From the NCBI GenBank assembly GCA_023415035.1, contig JAEZLX010000052.1, positions 1 to 26,164 on the forward strand: a stretch of 26,164 nucleotides of DNA, given 5' to 3'. The notes beneath the pieces were generated by a model that saw only the letters and a list, made by a program, of their open reading frames with translations, did not search any database and was not told the origin of the DNA. Shown one piece after another: positions 1-6,449 of the stretch (within the stretch, counting starts at the first letter, position 1; every line of letters starts with the position of its first letter). The stretch is from Pseudomonadota bacterium. GTDB taxonomy: Bacteria; Pseudomonadota; Gammaproteobacteria; Burkholderiales; Burkholderiaceae_C. The translations under genes were made by a program, and so were the position numbers.

Positions 1-96
1 ACGAGTACAGGTTGGCGCTCGCGTTGGCGCCGGCCACGGTGTCGGCGAAGAGCCAGTTGCGTCTGCCGATGACAAACGGACGGATCGAATTCTCAC
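1..96 (-). mobile_element. IS66-family transposase (TnpC) fragment, cut by the window edge
   Basis: On the minus strand this stretch reads without a stop as a segment beginning SCENSIRPFVIGRRNW and continuing through LFADT and AGANASANLYS. These are the conserved motifs near the C-terminus of IS66-family transposases (NNxxENxIRPFxxGRRNWLF...GANASxxxYS). The fragment runs off the left edge, so the rest of the C-terminus should lie outside the window. Upstream of SCENS (plus position above about 96) the IS66 reading stops and HsdR sequence on the opposite strand takes over. The element is therefore truncated at this side and lacks its catalytic N-terminal and central regions here. The family assignment is from memory of the motif, not from a search. 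Confidence 0.8.
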
Positions 97-632
97 ATGA
101 GATCTTCGGCGAGTTCATCGACCGCTACACGATCAAGGAGGCTGAGGCCGACGGCGCGACGGTGCCCGTGCTCTACGAAGGGCGCACCGCCCAAGGCGCC
201 ATCAAGGACGGCGCCAGCCTGGACGAACTGTTCGAGGACCTGTTCCGCCAGCGCACGCCCGAGGAACTGGAGGCGATCAAGCGGAAGTACGCCACCAAGG
301 GCCATATCTTCGACGCTCCGGCGCTGATTGCCGACAAGGCGCGCGACATGCTGCGCCACTACGTGACCAACATCCTGCCCAATGGCTACAAGGCGCAGGT
401 GGTGGCTTACAGCCGACTGGCGGCAATTCGCTATTTCGCTGTGCTGAAGACCGCGCGCGATGAGCTGCTGCCGGCGCGTATTGCCGAGTACGTGGTGGTG
501 CACGAGATCGCCCACTTGCACGAGCCGCACCACACGCCCACGTTCTGGCTGCACATGGAGCGTGTCATGCCGGACTACGCGCAGCGCAAGGCTTGGTTGG
601 CCGAGCATGGGATGGATGTTGAAGGTATATGA
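69..632 (+). pseudogene. HsdR fragment fused in frame to the C-terminus of a YgjP-like metallopeptidase
   Basis: The frame is open from the window edge. The first ATG is at 69, and a TTG at 12 is an alternative. From about 99 to 470 the translation matches the type I restriction subunit R just after its helicase core: EIFGEFIDRYTI, ADGATVPVLYEGRTA, LDELFEDLF, and ATKG...ARDMLRHYV..ILPNGYKAQVVAYSR. From about 471 it switches to the end of a YgjP-like (DUF45) metallopeptidase: LPARIAEYVVVHEIAHLHEPHH, with the HExxH zinc motif read as HEIAH, then FW...ERVMPDYAQRKAWLAEHGMDVEGI. In many genomes a ygjP-like gene sits beside hsdR, so a deletion between neighbours would give this fusion. The nuclease, helicase and DNA-translocation regions of HsdR and the N-terminal half of YgjP are missing. 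It is probably non-functional, although the frame is intact. Confidence 0.75.
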
Positions 633-899
633 CGAATCGCGAGAATCTCGTTCGCTAGTAGCATTACTTCGCGATACGGTGATTTGGCACAAGTCCAATC
701 GTCAAAATCGTCTTGTGAGCCCCGCCGCCGCCCTTTTCTTTGGCACAAGTAGGGCACACACAGGGCACAGACGCATTGGGTAGCACGGCCATGACCATTG
801 CCCTTTGCTTCCGTTGTGCCTTGGCAACAATGAATTCGGGGAGTTCGGGTATTAACGCGATCAGCCAAGTGATTGGTCACTCACTGTACAAGTGAGATT
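633..899. other. Intergenic stretch with GGCACA iterons, beside tRNA-Arg
   Basis: No gene is supported in these 267 bases. A small hairpin (CGAG-AAT-CTCG at 640-650) follows the stop of the fused remnant. A 12-bp direct repeat TTTGGCACAAGT occurs at 683-694 and 739-750. GGCACA occurs at 686, 742, 753 and 764, the last three spaced exactly 11 bp apart. The region lies on the 3' side of the tRNA, where integrating elements often keep recombination sites. I see no readable integrase gene in either strand. Confidence 0.5.
739..769. repeat. Three GGCACA iterons with an 11-bp period
   Basis: GGCACA is found at 742-747, 753-758 and 764-769, one helical turn apart. A fourth copy is at 686-691, within a 12-bp repeat shared with the first iteron. 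Such phased short repeats are typical of binding sites for a DNA-bending or recombination protein. A role as integrase arm sites is inference from the neighbouring tRNA and its partial duplicate. Confidence 0.5.
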
Positions 900-975
900 T
901 GGCGCGGCTGGCGGGGATCGAACCCACGACCCTCGGCTTCGGAGGCCGATACTCTATCCACTGAGCTACAGCCGC
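900..975 (-). tRNA. tRNA-Arg (anticodon CCG)
   Basis: The minus strand gives a full 76-nt cloverleaf. The acceptor stem is GCGGCTG (5' end at 975) paired with CAGCCGC (904-910), followed by discriminator G and an encoded CCA at 900-902. The D-arm contains AGCTCAGTGGATAGAG. The anticodon stem is TCGGC/GCCGA around loop CTCCGAA, giving anticodon CCG, which reads the Arg codon CGG. The T-arm is GTGGG-TTCGATC-CCCGC. All arms pair, so the gene looks functional. A copy of its first 41 nt lies just upstream at 1029-1069. Confidence 0.97.
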
Positions 976-1028
976 GTGGCTGTTTGGAACCGATGGTCAA
1001 GATTTTACGTTGTAGCCTGATGACCACA

Positions 1029-1069
1029 GGCTTCGGAGGCCGATACTCTATCCACTGAGCTACAGCCGC
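1029..1069 (-). repeat. Partial duplicate of the tRNA-Arg 5' half (41 bp)
   Basis: These 41 bases are identical to 935-975, the 5' half of the intact tRNA-Arg from the acceptor strand through most of the anticodon arm. The homology ends at the 3' side of the anticodon stem, so this copy cannot fold into a tRNA. It is a direct repeat separated from the intact gene by 53 bp. It could be the residue of site-specific integration into the tRNA or the remnant of a tandem tRNA duplication. Because it lies on the 5' side, the original tRNA promoter may sit beyond it, above 1070. Confidence 0.9.
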
Positions 1070-1126
1070 ATCCGGGGCATTCTATCAGGCCGGCCGAGGT
1101 GACACTGGCCCAAGAACCCCGGCAGC

Positions 1127-1132
1127 TATAAT
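1127..1132 (+). promoter_or_regulatory. Possible -10 element for the cytochrome c gene
   Basis: A perfect TATAAT lies 84 bp upstream of the start codon at 1217. No convincing -35 hexamer sits 16-18 bp upstream; the best TTGACA-like match (GTGACA at 1099-1104) is too far away. This is a candidate only. Confidence 0.4.
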
Positions 1133-1216
1133 TTAAGGCTGTCCGCCCCCTTTCGGTGTGCGGTCTCTCTCGCCCCACAATTCAACCTGGCCCCGTTTCG
1201 CGACCTTGAGGACAAC

Positions 1217-1762
1217 ATGAGCGATCACGCGCACGACTCCCACACCGGCCCCATCAAGACGCCCGCCCAGCTGCTGTGGACGTCGTTCTTCTCCTTCGTC
1301 GTCCCGGTCTTCGTCATCATCGGCCTGGTCTTCTACGTGACGCGTGGCGAAAAGCCCGCAGCCGGCGCGGTCGATCCCGAGCTGGCCACGGCCATCCGCA
1401 TCCAGAAAGTCGGCACCGTCGAGCTGCGCGATGCCAACCGCCCGCTCGAATCCGGCGAGTCCGTTTTCAAAGCACAGTGCGCAGCCTGCCACGATGCTGG
1501 CCTGGCTGGCGCGCCCAAGTTCGGAGATGCCGGCGCCTGGGCTGCCCGCATCGCCACCGGCTATGAGGCCCTGCTGAACTCGGCCCTCAAGGGCAAGGGT
1601 GCCATGGGTGCCCAGGGTGGCGGCGCCTTCAGCGACATCGAGATTGGTCGCGCCGTGGTCCACATGGCCAACGCCGCCGGCGCCAAGTTCGAGGAGCCCC
1701 AGCCGCCCGCCGCCGAAGGCGAAGGCGAGGCCGCTGCCGATGCGCCCCCCGCAGCGCAGTGA
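1217..1762 (+). CDS. Membrane-anchored monohaem c-type cytochrome (cytochrome c5 family)
   Basis: This 181-residue protein has a short charged, His-rich N-terminus (residues 1-18), one membrane segment (about 19-42) and a periplasmic domain. The single haem-binding motif is CAACH at residues 88-92. The likely axial Met is M130 in KGKGAMGAQGG, the layout of the cytochrome c5/CytC_5 family. The tail after residue 155 is low-complexity and rich in Pro, Ala and Glu. It probably carries electrons between a periplasmic-side membrane complex and a terminal oxidase, but no oxidase gene lies nearby to name the partner. The ATG at 1217 follows a TTGAGGAC ribosome site. It is a single-gene unit between tRNA-Arg and a terminator. 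Confidence 0.92.
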   Translation: MSDHAHDSHTGPIKTPAQLLWTSFFSFVVPVFVIIGLVFYVTRGEKPAAGAVDPELATAIRIQKVGTVELRDANRPLESGESVFKAQCAACHDAGLAGAPKFGDAGAWAARIATGYEALLNSALKGKGAMGAQGGGAFSDIEIGRAVVHMANAAGAKFEEPQPPAAEGEGEAAADAPPAAQ

Positions 1763-1780
1763 TGCCTTGCTAACCCCATA

Positions 1781-1815
1781 AAAAAGAAAAGCCGGCCATG
1801 CGCCGGCATTCTTTT
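1781..1815. terminator. Bidirectional terminator between cytochrome c and the YheT-operon end
   Basis: The stem GCCGGC (1791-1796) pairs with GCCGGC (1802-1807) around a 5-nt loop. It is flanked by an A-rich tract on the left and ATTCTTTT on the right. Read on the minus strand, the stem is followed by TTTTCTTTTTT, so termination should be stronger in that direction. Both converging genes end here. Confidence 0.85.
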
Positions 1816-1846
1816 GCCCGGGTACACCACCGGCAGCCACCGCCCC

Positions 1847-2419
1847 TCACGAAGCACCCTGGCCCTGTCTCTCGCGCATCCGCGCCGGACTCGGCACATA
1901 GCCGCCCAAGGCGGGCAGGTCGCCTGCCTTCACGCTTTCCGGCACCCAGCGCCCCTGCTCCACCGCATCGGCCGCCTGCACCATGTCGGCGCTATGCACG
2001 ATGCCCAAGCCCAGCGGCGTCTGCAGGTACAGCCGTCCTTGCTCGTCCATGAGTGCGCGCTGCACCGCGCCCGCGTCCTGGCCTGTATGGGCCAGCACAC
2101 GGCCATCCGGCTGAATGCGCCAGACCAGGGGCGTGATCTCCAGCTCCACGAACACGCGCTGCGGTCCGTTCTGGAAGAACCAGCGTCCCTGTTCGTCCGC
2201 CAGGTAGTTGCGGTGGATGAATTCGATCAGCTTCTCGTGACGCAGCGCCGAGCCCTTCGCGCCCGCACCCGTCTCCCCCGGCAGCGGCGCGAACGGTCCC
2301 AGTGCCTGGATGCGGTCGTCGCGCATGTACCAGGTGCCCCTCTGGTCCAGCCCCAGCCAGCCGTAGCAGTCCGGCACGTTCGGCCATTTCGCCATGGCCG
2401 CCTTGACGATATCGTCCAT
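1847..2419 (-). CDS. Conserved protein of unknown function (betaproteobacterial DUF family)
   Basis: This 190-residue soluble protein opens MDDIVKAAMAKWPNVP and continues CYGWLGLDQRG..YMRD, with a later FIHRNYLADEQGRWFFQNGPQRV segment. This Trp/Tyr-rich pattern matches a family conserved in Burkholderiales. I believe it is a numbered Pfam DUF (DUF2944 or a neighbouring number), but I cannot confirm the number. There is no signal peptide or membrane segment. The ATG at 2419 overlaps the hydrolase stop by one base (TGATG) and has AGGAG six bases upstream. A GTG one codon earlier is less well spaced. Translational coupling to the hydrolase suggests a related role, but the function is unknown. 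Confidence 0.85.
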   Translation of the reverse strand: MDDIVKAAMAKWPNVPDCYGWLGLDQRGTWYMRDDRIQALGPFAPLPGETGAGAKGSALRHEKLIEFIHRNYLADEQGRWFFQNGPQRVFVELEITPLVWRIQPDGRVLAHTGQDAGAVQRALMDEQGRLYLQTPLGLGIVHSADMVQAADAVEQGRWVPESVKAGDLPALGGYVPSPARMRERQGQGAS

Positions 2420-3441
2420 CACGCTCTCCTTTCCGGTTCCACGCTATCCCGTGGCGACATCAGCCAGGTGCCCACGGCCTCGGGCATCGCCCAGACATGA
2501 CCCGGCAGGCGCATCGCGCCCGTGGACGAGGGGAAACCCACATGCCCGCCGTGCTCCGGCTGCCACAGGGTCACCCACTCGCCCACCTCGTGTGCCTGCG
2601 GCAGCGAGGCCGCGGGCACGAACGGGTCGTTGCGCGCGTTGAGCACCAGCGCGGGCACCCGGATGCGGTGCAGGTGCGGCTTTGCCGAAGCCCGCGACCA
2701 GTAGTCATCCGCGTCACGGAAGCCATGCACCGGCGCCGTGAACAGGTTGTCAAAACCATACAGGTCCTTCACCTGCTGCAGCGCCTGTCCGTCAAACAAC
2801 CCCGGATGCTGCGCCAGTTTCCGCTGTGCCTTGGGAATCATGGTCGAGAGGAACACCCGGGTGTAGACGAGCCGGTTGAAACCCTGGCCGATGGCGCGCC
2901 CGCCAGCGGCCAGGTCCAGCGGCGCGCACACCGAAGCGATCGCCTCCACCAGACGAACTGCGGCCTCACCGGCTTCACCGGCCCAGCGCATCAGCGCATT
3001 GCCGCCGAGCGAAACACCGACCGCCATGAGCCGGCGCCCAGGCCACTCGCTCGCAAAGCGCTGCAGGATCCAGTCGATCTCCTCGTAGTCGCCCGAATGG
3101 TAGGCACGCGGTGCCAGATTCATCTCGCCCGAGCAACCGCGGAAATGCGGAACAGCCATGGCCAGACCCTGCCGCGCCGCGAAATCGGCGAAGGCCACCG
3201 CATACTGGCTCGCCGACGACCCCTCCAGTCCGTGGAACAGCACCAGCAGCGGCGCCTGCGGGGGCAGCTCATGCCTCGCGAAATCCACATCGATGAAGTC
3301 GCCATCGGGCGTCGTCCAGCGCTCGCGCCGCCACTGGGGGCGCGGGCCCTGATGGCGTCTGGCCAGCACAGCCGACCAGAGCGTCTGCGCATTGCCACCG
3401 GGCAACCAGCGGGGTGCCCGATAATCCGACAGGGAATTCAT
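2419..3441 (-). CDS. YheT-family alpha/beta hydrolase
   Basis: This 340-residue protein matches the YheT/COG0429 family. It starts MNSLSDYRAPRWLPGGNAQTLW, the usual opening of this family. The oxyanion region is LLVLFHGLEGSS. The nucleophile elbow is GVSLGGNAL (Ser), the acid is likely Asp in NARNDPFVP, and the catalytic His lies in PEHGGHVGF. The order and spacing fit a Ser-Asp-His triad. Substrates of most bacterial members are undefined; they are probably carboxylic esters. I chose the ATG at 3441 because it gives the family N-terminus, although an in-frame ATG at 3456 is possible. The frame remains open further upstream through the atpC region, which is a shadow. The gene lies downstream of the atp terminator and is coupled to the next small gene. 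Confidence 0.92.
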   Translation of the reverse strand: MNSLSDYRAPRWLPGGNAQTLWSAVLARRHQGPRPQWRRERWTTPDGDFIDVDFARHELPPQAPLLVLFHGLEGSSASQYAVAFADFAARQGLAMAVPHFRGCSGEMNLAPRAYHSGDYEEIDWILQRFASEWPGRRLMAVGVSLGGNALMRWAGEAGEAAVRLVEAIASVCAPLDLAAGGRAIGQGFNRLVYTRVFLSTMIPKAQRKLAQHPGLFDGQALQQVKDLYGFDNLFTAPVHGFRDADDYWSRASAKPHLHRIRVPALVLNARNDPFVPAASLPQAHEVGEWVTLWQPEHGGHVGFPSSTGAMRLPGHVWAMPEAVGTWLMSPRDSVEPERRA

Positions 3442-3505
3442 TCGCGGTGCATGCATGTGAAGGCCTGAGGATACTGGTCGATGCGACGCTGTCCCCAAGG
3501 GGAAA

Positions 3506-3545
3506 GGATAAAAACAAAAACGGCCGCTGTGGCGGCCGTCCTTGT
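3506..3545 (-). terminator. Rho-independent terminator of the atp operon
   Basis: On the minus strand a perfect 7-bp stem, CGGCCGC/GCGGCCG (3521-3527 with 3532-3538), closes a 4-nt loop. It is followed by TTTTTGTTTTT. It lies about 35 bp past the atpC stop and should end the ATP synthase transcript before the YheT-like gene. Confidence 0.9.
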
Positions 3546-3577
3546 TTCGTGCGATGCGCCCTTGCGGGTCGCGCCGG

Positions 3578-3997
3578 TCATTTTTTCTGGCGGTACTTGC
3601 GCAGCGCGGCAATCTGGGCCGCCATGACGGCGAGCTCGGAGGTCGCCTTGGCCAGGTCGAGATCGCTCTTGGCGTTCTTGACGGCTTCCTCGGCCTGCTT
3701 GCGGGCCTCGCTGGCCTTGGCCTCGTCCAGATCCTGGCCACGGATGGCCGTATCCGACAGCACCGTGATCCGGTTCGGCTGGACCTCGAGGATGCCACCG
3801 GCCACGAAGACGAACTCCTCGCCGCCTTCGGCCTTCTCGATGCGGACAGCACCCGGCTTGATGCGGGTGATCAGCGGAATGTGGCCCGGCAGAATGCCCA
3901 GCTCACCCGCCTCGCCCGGCAGTGCCACGAACTTGGCCTCTCCCGCGAAGATGGACTCTTCGGCGCTGACGACATCGACGTGGATGGTGTGTGCCAT
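3578..3997 (-). CDS. atpC: F1Fo-ATP synthase epsilon subunit
   Basis: This 139-residue protein is of normal length. It has the N-terminal beta-sandwich (MAHTIHVDVVSAEESIF, then GELGILPGHIPLIT, the family signature) and a C-terminal helical pair rich in Ala, Lys and Glu (about residues 88-137). Epsilon sits on the central stalk with gamma, couples rotation to catalysis and can brake ATP hydrolysis through its C-terminal helices. It is the last gene of the operon, 99 bp after atpD and just before the terminator. Confidence 0.98.
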   Translation of the reverse strand: MAHTIHVDVVSAEESIFAGEAKFVALPGEAGELGILPGHIPLITRIKPGAVRIEKAEGGEEFVFVAGGILEVQPNRITVLSDTAIRGQDLDEAKASEARKQAEEAVKNAKSDLDLAKATSELAVMAAQIAALRKYRQKK

Positions 3998-4096
3998 GTG
4001 AATTGCTCCAGTGTGAAGATGTTGGGACGAGCCGCCGGGCAGGAAGGCCGGCGAAGCACCCGCGAAGGGCGGTCACCGGCTTCCCTGACGCGATGC

Positions 4097-5503
4097 TCAG
4101 GCCAACTTCTTCGCCTTCTCGAAGGCCTCGTCGATGGTGCCGACCATGTAGAAGGCCTGCTCGGGCAGGTGGTCGCACTCGCCGTTGACGATCATCTTGA
4201 AGCCGCGGATGGTTTCCTTCAGCGGCACGTACTTGCCAGGCGAGCCCGTGAACACTTCGGCCACGTGGAACGGCTGCGACAGGAAACGCTGGATCTTGCG
4301 GGCGCGGGCCACGGCCAGCTTGTCTTCGGGCGCCAGTTCGTCCATGCCCAGAATCGCGATGATGTCGCGCAGTTCCTTGTAGCGCTGCAGCGTGCCCTGC
4401 ACCGCGCGGGCCACTTCGTAGTGCTCCTGACCGACGACCAGCGGGTCCAGCTGGCGGCTGGTGGAGTCCAGCGGGTCCACGGCGGGGTAGATACCCAGGG
4501 CGGCGATGTCACGCGACAGCACCACGGTAGAGTCCAGGTGGGCGAAGGTCGTGGCAGGCGACGGGTCGGTCAGGTCGTCCGCGGGAACGTACACGGCCTG
4601 GATCGAGGTGATCGAACCGACCTTGGTGGAGGTGATCCGCTCTTGCAGGCGGCCAATTTCCTCGGCCAGCGTCGGCTGGTAACCCACCGCGGAAGGCATG
4701 CGGCCCAGCAGGGCGGACACTTCGGTACCGGCCAGCGTGTAGCGGTAGATGTTGTCCACGAAGAACAGCACGTCACGGCCTTCGTCACGGAACGATTCGG
4801 CGATCGTCAGACCGGTCAGGGCCACGCGCAGACGGTTGCCCGGGGGCTCGTTCATCTGGCCGTACACCATGGCCACCTTGGACTCGCCCAGGTTCTCCTG
4901 GTTCACCACGCCGGCGTCGGACATTTCGTGATAGAAGTCGTTGCCCTCGCGGGTGCGCTCACCCACACCGGCGAACACCGACAGACCCGAGTGGGCCTTG
5001 GCGATGTTGTTGATGAGTTCCATCATGTTCACGGTCTTGCCCACACCGGCACCACCGAACAGACCCACCTTGCCGCCCTTGGCGAACGGGCACACCAGGT
5101 CGATCACCTTGATGCCGGTTTCCAGCAGCTCCTGCGAGGGAGACAGCTCGTCGTAGGCCGGGGCCTTGCGGTGGATGGAAGAGGTCAGCTCCTGGCTCAC
5201 CGGACCGCGCTCGTCGATCGGGTTGCCCAGCACGTCCATGATGCGGCCCAGGGTGGCCTTGCCCACGGGCACGGTGATGGGCGCGTTGGTGTTGGTCACC
5301 ACCATGCCACGGCGCAGGCCGTCGGACGAACCCAGCGCAATCGTGCGCACCACGCCATCGCCCAGCTGCTGCTGGACTTCCAGCGTCAGGGCGGAACCTT
5401 CCATCTTCAGGGCGTCGTAGACGCGCGGCATCTGGTCGCGGGGAAATTCCACGTCCACCACGGCGCCGATGCACTGAACAATCTTGCCTTGTACTTGAGA
5501 CAT
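4097..5503 (-). CDS. atpD: F1Fo-ATP synthase beta subunit
   Basis: This 468-residue catalytic subunit of F1 has its Walker A motif GGAGVGKT at residues 150-157. It is followed by GERTREGNDFY, carrying the catalytic Glu/Arg region, and the Walker B strand DVLFFVDNIYRYT. The DELSEED lever loop reads DELAPED, a known type of variation at this site. The product synthesises ATP in the matrix-facing alpha3beta3 head. The ATG at 5503 has an AAGGT ribosome site. It lies between atpG (44 bp) and atpC. Confidence 0.99.
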   Translation of the reverse strand: MSQVQGKIVQCIGAVVDVEFPRDQMPRVYDALKMEGSALTLEVQQQLGDGVVRTIALGSSDGLRRGMVVTNTNAPITVPVGKATLGRIMDVLGNPIDERGPVSQELTSSIHRKAPAYDELSPSQELLETGIKVIDLVCPFAKGGKVGLFGGAGVGKTVNMMELINNIAKAHSGLSVFAGVGERTREGNDFYHEMSDAGVVNQENLGESKVAMVYGQMNEPPGNRLRVALTGLTIAESFRDEGRDVLFFVDNIYRYTLAGTEVSALLGRMPSAVGYQPTLAEEIGRLQERITSTKVGSITSIQAVYVPADDLTDPSPATTFAHLDSTVVLSRDIAALGIYPAVDPLDSTSRQLDPLVVGQEHYEVARAVQGTLQRYKELRDIIAILGMDELAPEDKLAVARARKIQRFLSQPFHVAEVFTGSPGKYVPLKETIRGFKMIVNGECDHLPEQAFYMVGTIDEAFEKAKKLA

Positions 5504-5547
5504 GATGTTTACCTTTTCTGTTATCTCTGGATACGGTTACCGCCCGC

Positions 5548-6417
5548 TCAGACGGCTGCGGCGCCGGCGACGATTTCCGACAGTTCTTTGGTGATGCCGG
5601 CCTGACGGGTCTTGTTGTAGACCAGCTTCAGCTCGTTGATGACGTTGCCGGCGTTGTCCGTGGCCGCCTTCATGGCCACCATGCGCGCCGACTGCTCGGA
5701 CGCCATGTTCTCGGCGACGGCCTGATAGATCAGCGCCTCGACATAACGGACCAGCAGCTCGTCGATCACCGAAGGTGCATCGGGTTCGTAGATGTAGTCC
5801 CAGTCCTTGCTCTGGACATCGTCCTGCAGGTCGCTGGCGGACAGCGGCAGCAGTTGCTCGACGACGGCCTCCTGCTTCATCGTGTTGATGAAGCGGGTGT
5901 AGCACACGTAGACGGCGTCCAGACGTCCCTCGGCGTAGGCGTCCAGCAGGACCTTGGCCGGGCCGATGAGCTTTTCCAGGTGGGGGGTGTCCCCCAGACC
6001 GGTGACGCTCGACACGACCTTGGCTCCGACGCGGTTCATGAAGCCCAGACCCTTGTTGCCGATGGCCACGACCTCGGCGGTCTTGCCGGCGGCCTGCACG
6101 TCCTTGAGCTGGTTGGTCACCGCGCGCAGGACGTTGGTGTTGAGGCCGCCGCACAGGCCCTTGTCGGTCGTCACGACAATGAAGCCCGTGGCCTTGGCCT
6201 CTTCGTTGGCCTTCATGAACGGGTGCGTGTACTCCGGGTTGGCCCTGCTCAGGTTACCCGTGATTTGGCGCACCTTTTCCGCGTAGGGCCGGGCCGCACG
6301 CATGCGGTCCTGGGCCTTGCGCATCTTGGACGCGGCCACCATTTCCATGGCTTTGGTGATCTTCTTGGTGTTTTCCACCGATTTGATCTTGCCGCGGATT
6401 TCCTTTCCTGCTGCCAT
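5548..6417 (-). CDS. atpG: F1Fo-ATP synthase gamma subunit
   Basis: This 289-residue gamma subunit is of normal length. The N-terminal helix begins MAAGKEIRGKIKSVENTKKITKAMEMVAASKMRKAQ, written here only by its ends: KEIRGKIKSVENT and MVAASKMRKAQ. These form the coiled-coil shaft with the C-terminal helix (SARMVAMKAATDNA...LVYNKTRQAGITKEL). The central domain contains TDKGLCGGLN. Gamma is the rotating shaft that drives conformational change in beta. A clear GGAG ribosome site precedes the ATG. Spacing to atpA is 32 bp. Confidence 0.99.
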   Translation of the reverse strand: MAAGKEIRGKIKSVENTKKITKAMEMVAASKMRKAQDRMRAARPYAEKVRQITGNLSRANPEYTHPFMKANEEAKATGFIVVTTDKGLCGGLNTNVLRAVTNQLKDVQAAGKTAEVVAIGNKGLGFMNRVGAKVVSSVTGLGDTPHLEKLIGPAKVLLDAYAEGRLDAVYVCYTRFINTMKQEAVVEQLLPLSASDLQDDVQSKDWDYIYEPDAPSVIDELLVRYVEALIYQAVAENMASEQSARMVAMKAATDNAGNVINELKLVYNKTRQAGITKELSEIVAGAAAV

Positions 6418-6449
6418 TGCTGCTCCTTAAGCTGGGATCAATGGGCGGC

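Noticed and set aside
575..880. Minus-strand frame that might be an integrase end
   Set aside because: Its translation lacks the R-H-R-Y motifs of tyrosine recombinases and any other recognisable pattern.
873..1058. Open frame encoding a small protein with a WRGSNPRPSASEADTLSTELQ-type segment
   Set aside because: It is the antisense translation of tRNA-Arg. Such peptides are a frequent annotation artefact at tRNA genes.
4003..4096. GC-rich gap between atpD and atpC as a possible repeat or regulatory RNA
   Set aside because: Only imperfect short stems are visible, with no duplicated unit or T-run, so no feature can be supported.
3542..5605. Very long plus-strand frame (687 codons) opposite atpC and atpD
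   Set aside because: It lies antisense to clear atp genes, is rich in His, Gln, Arg and Val as expected from the reverse frame of GC-rich coding DNA, and shows no known motif.
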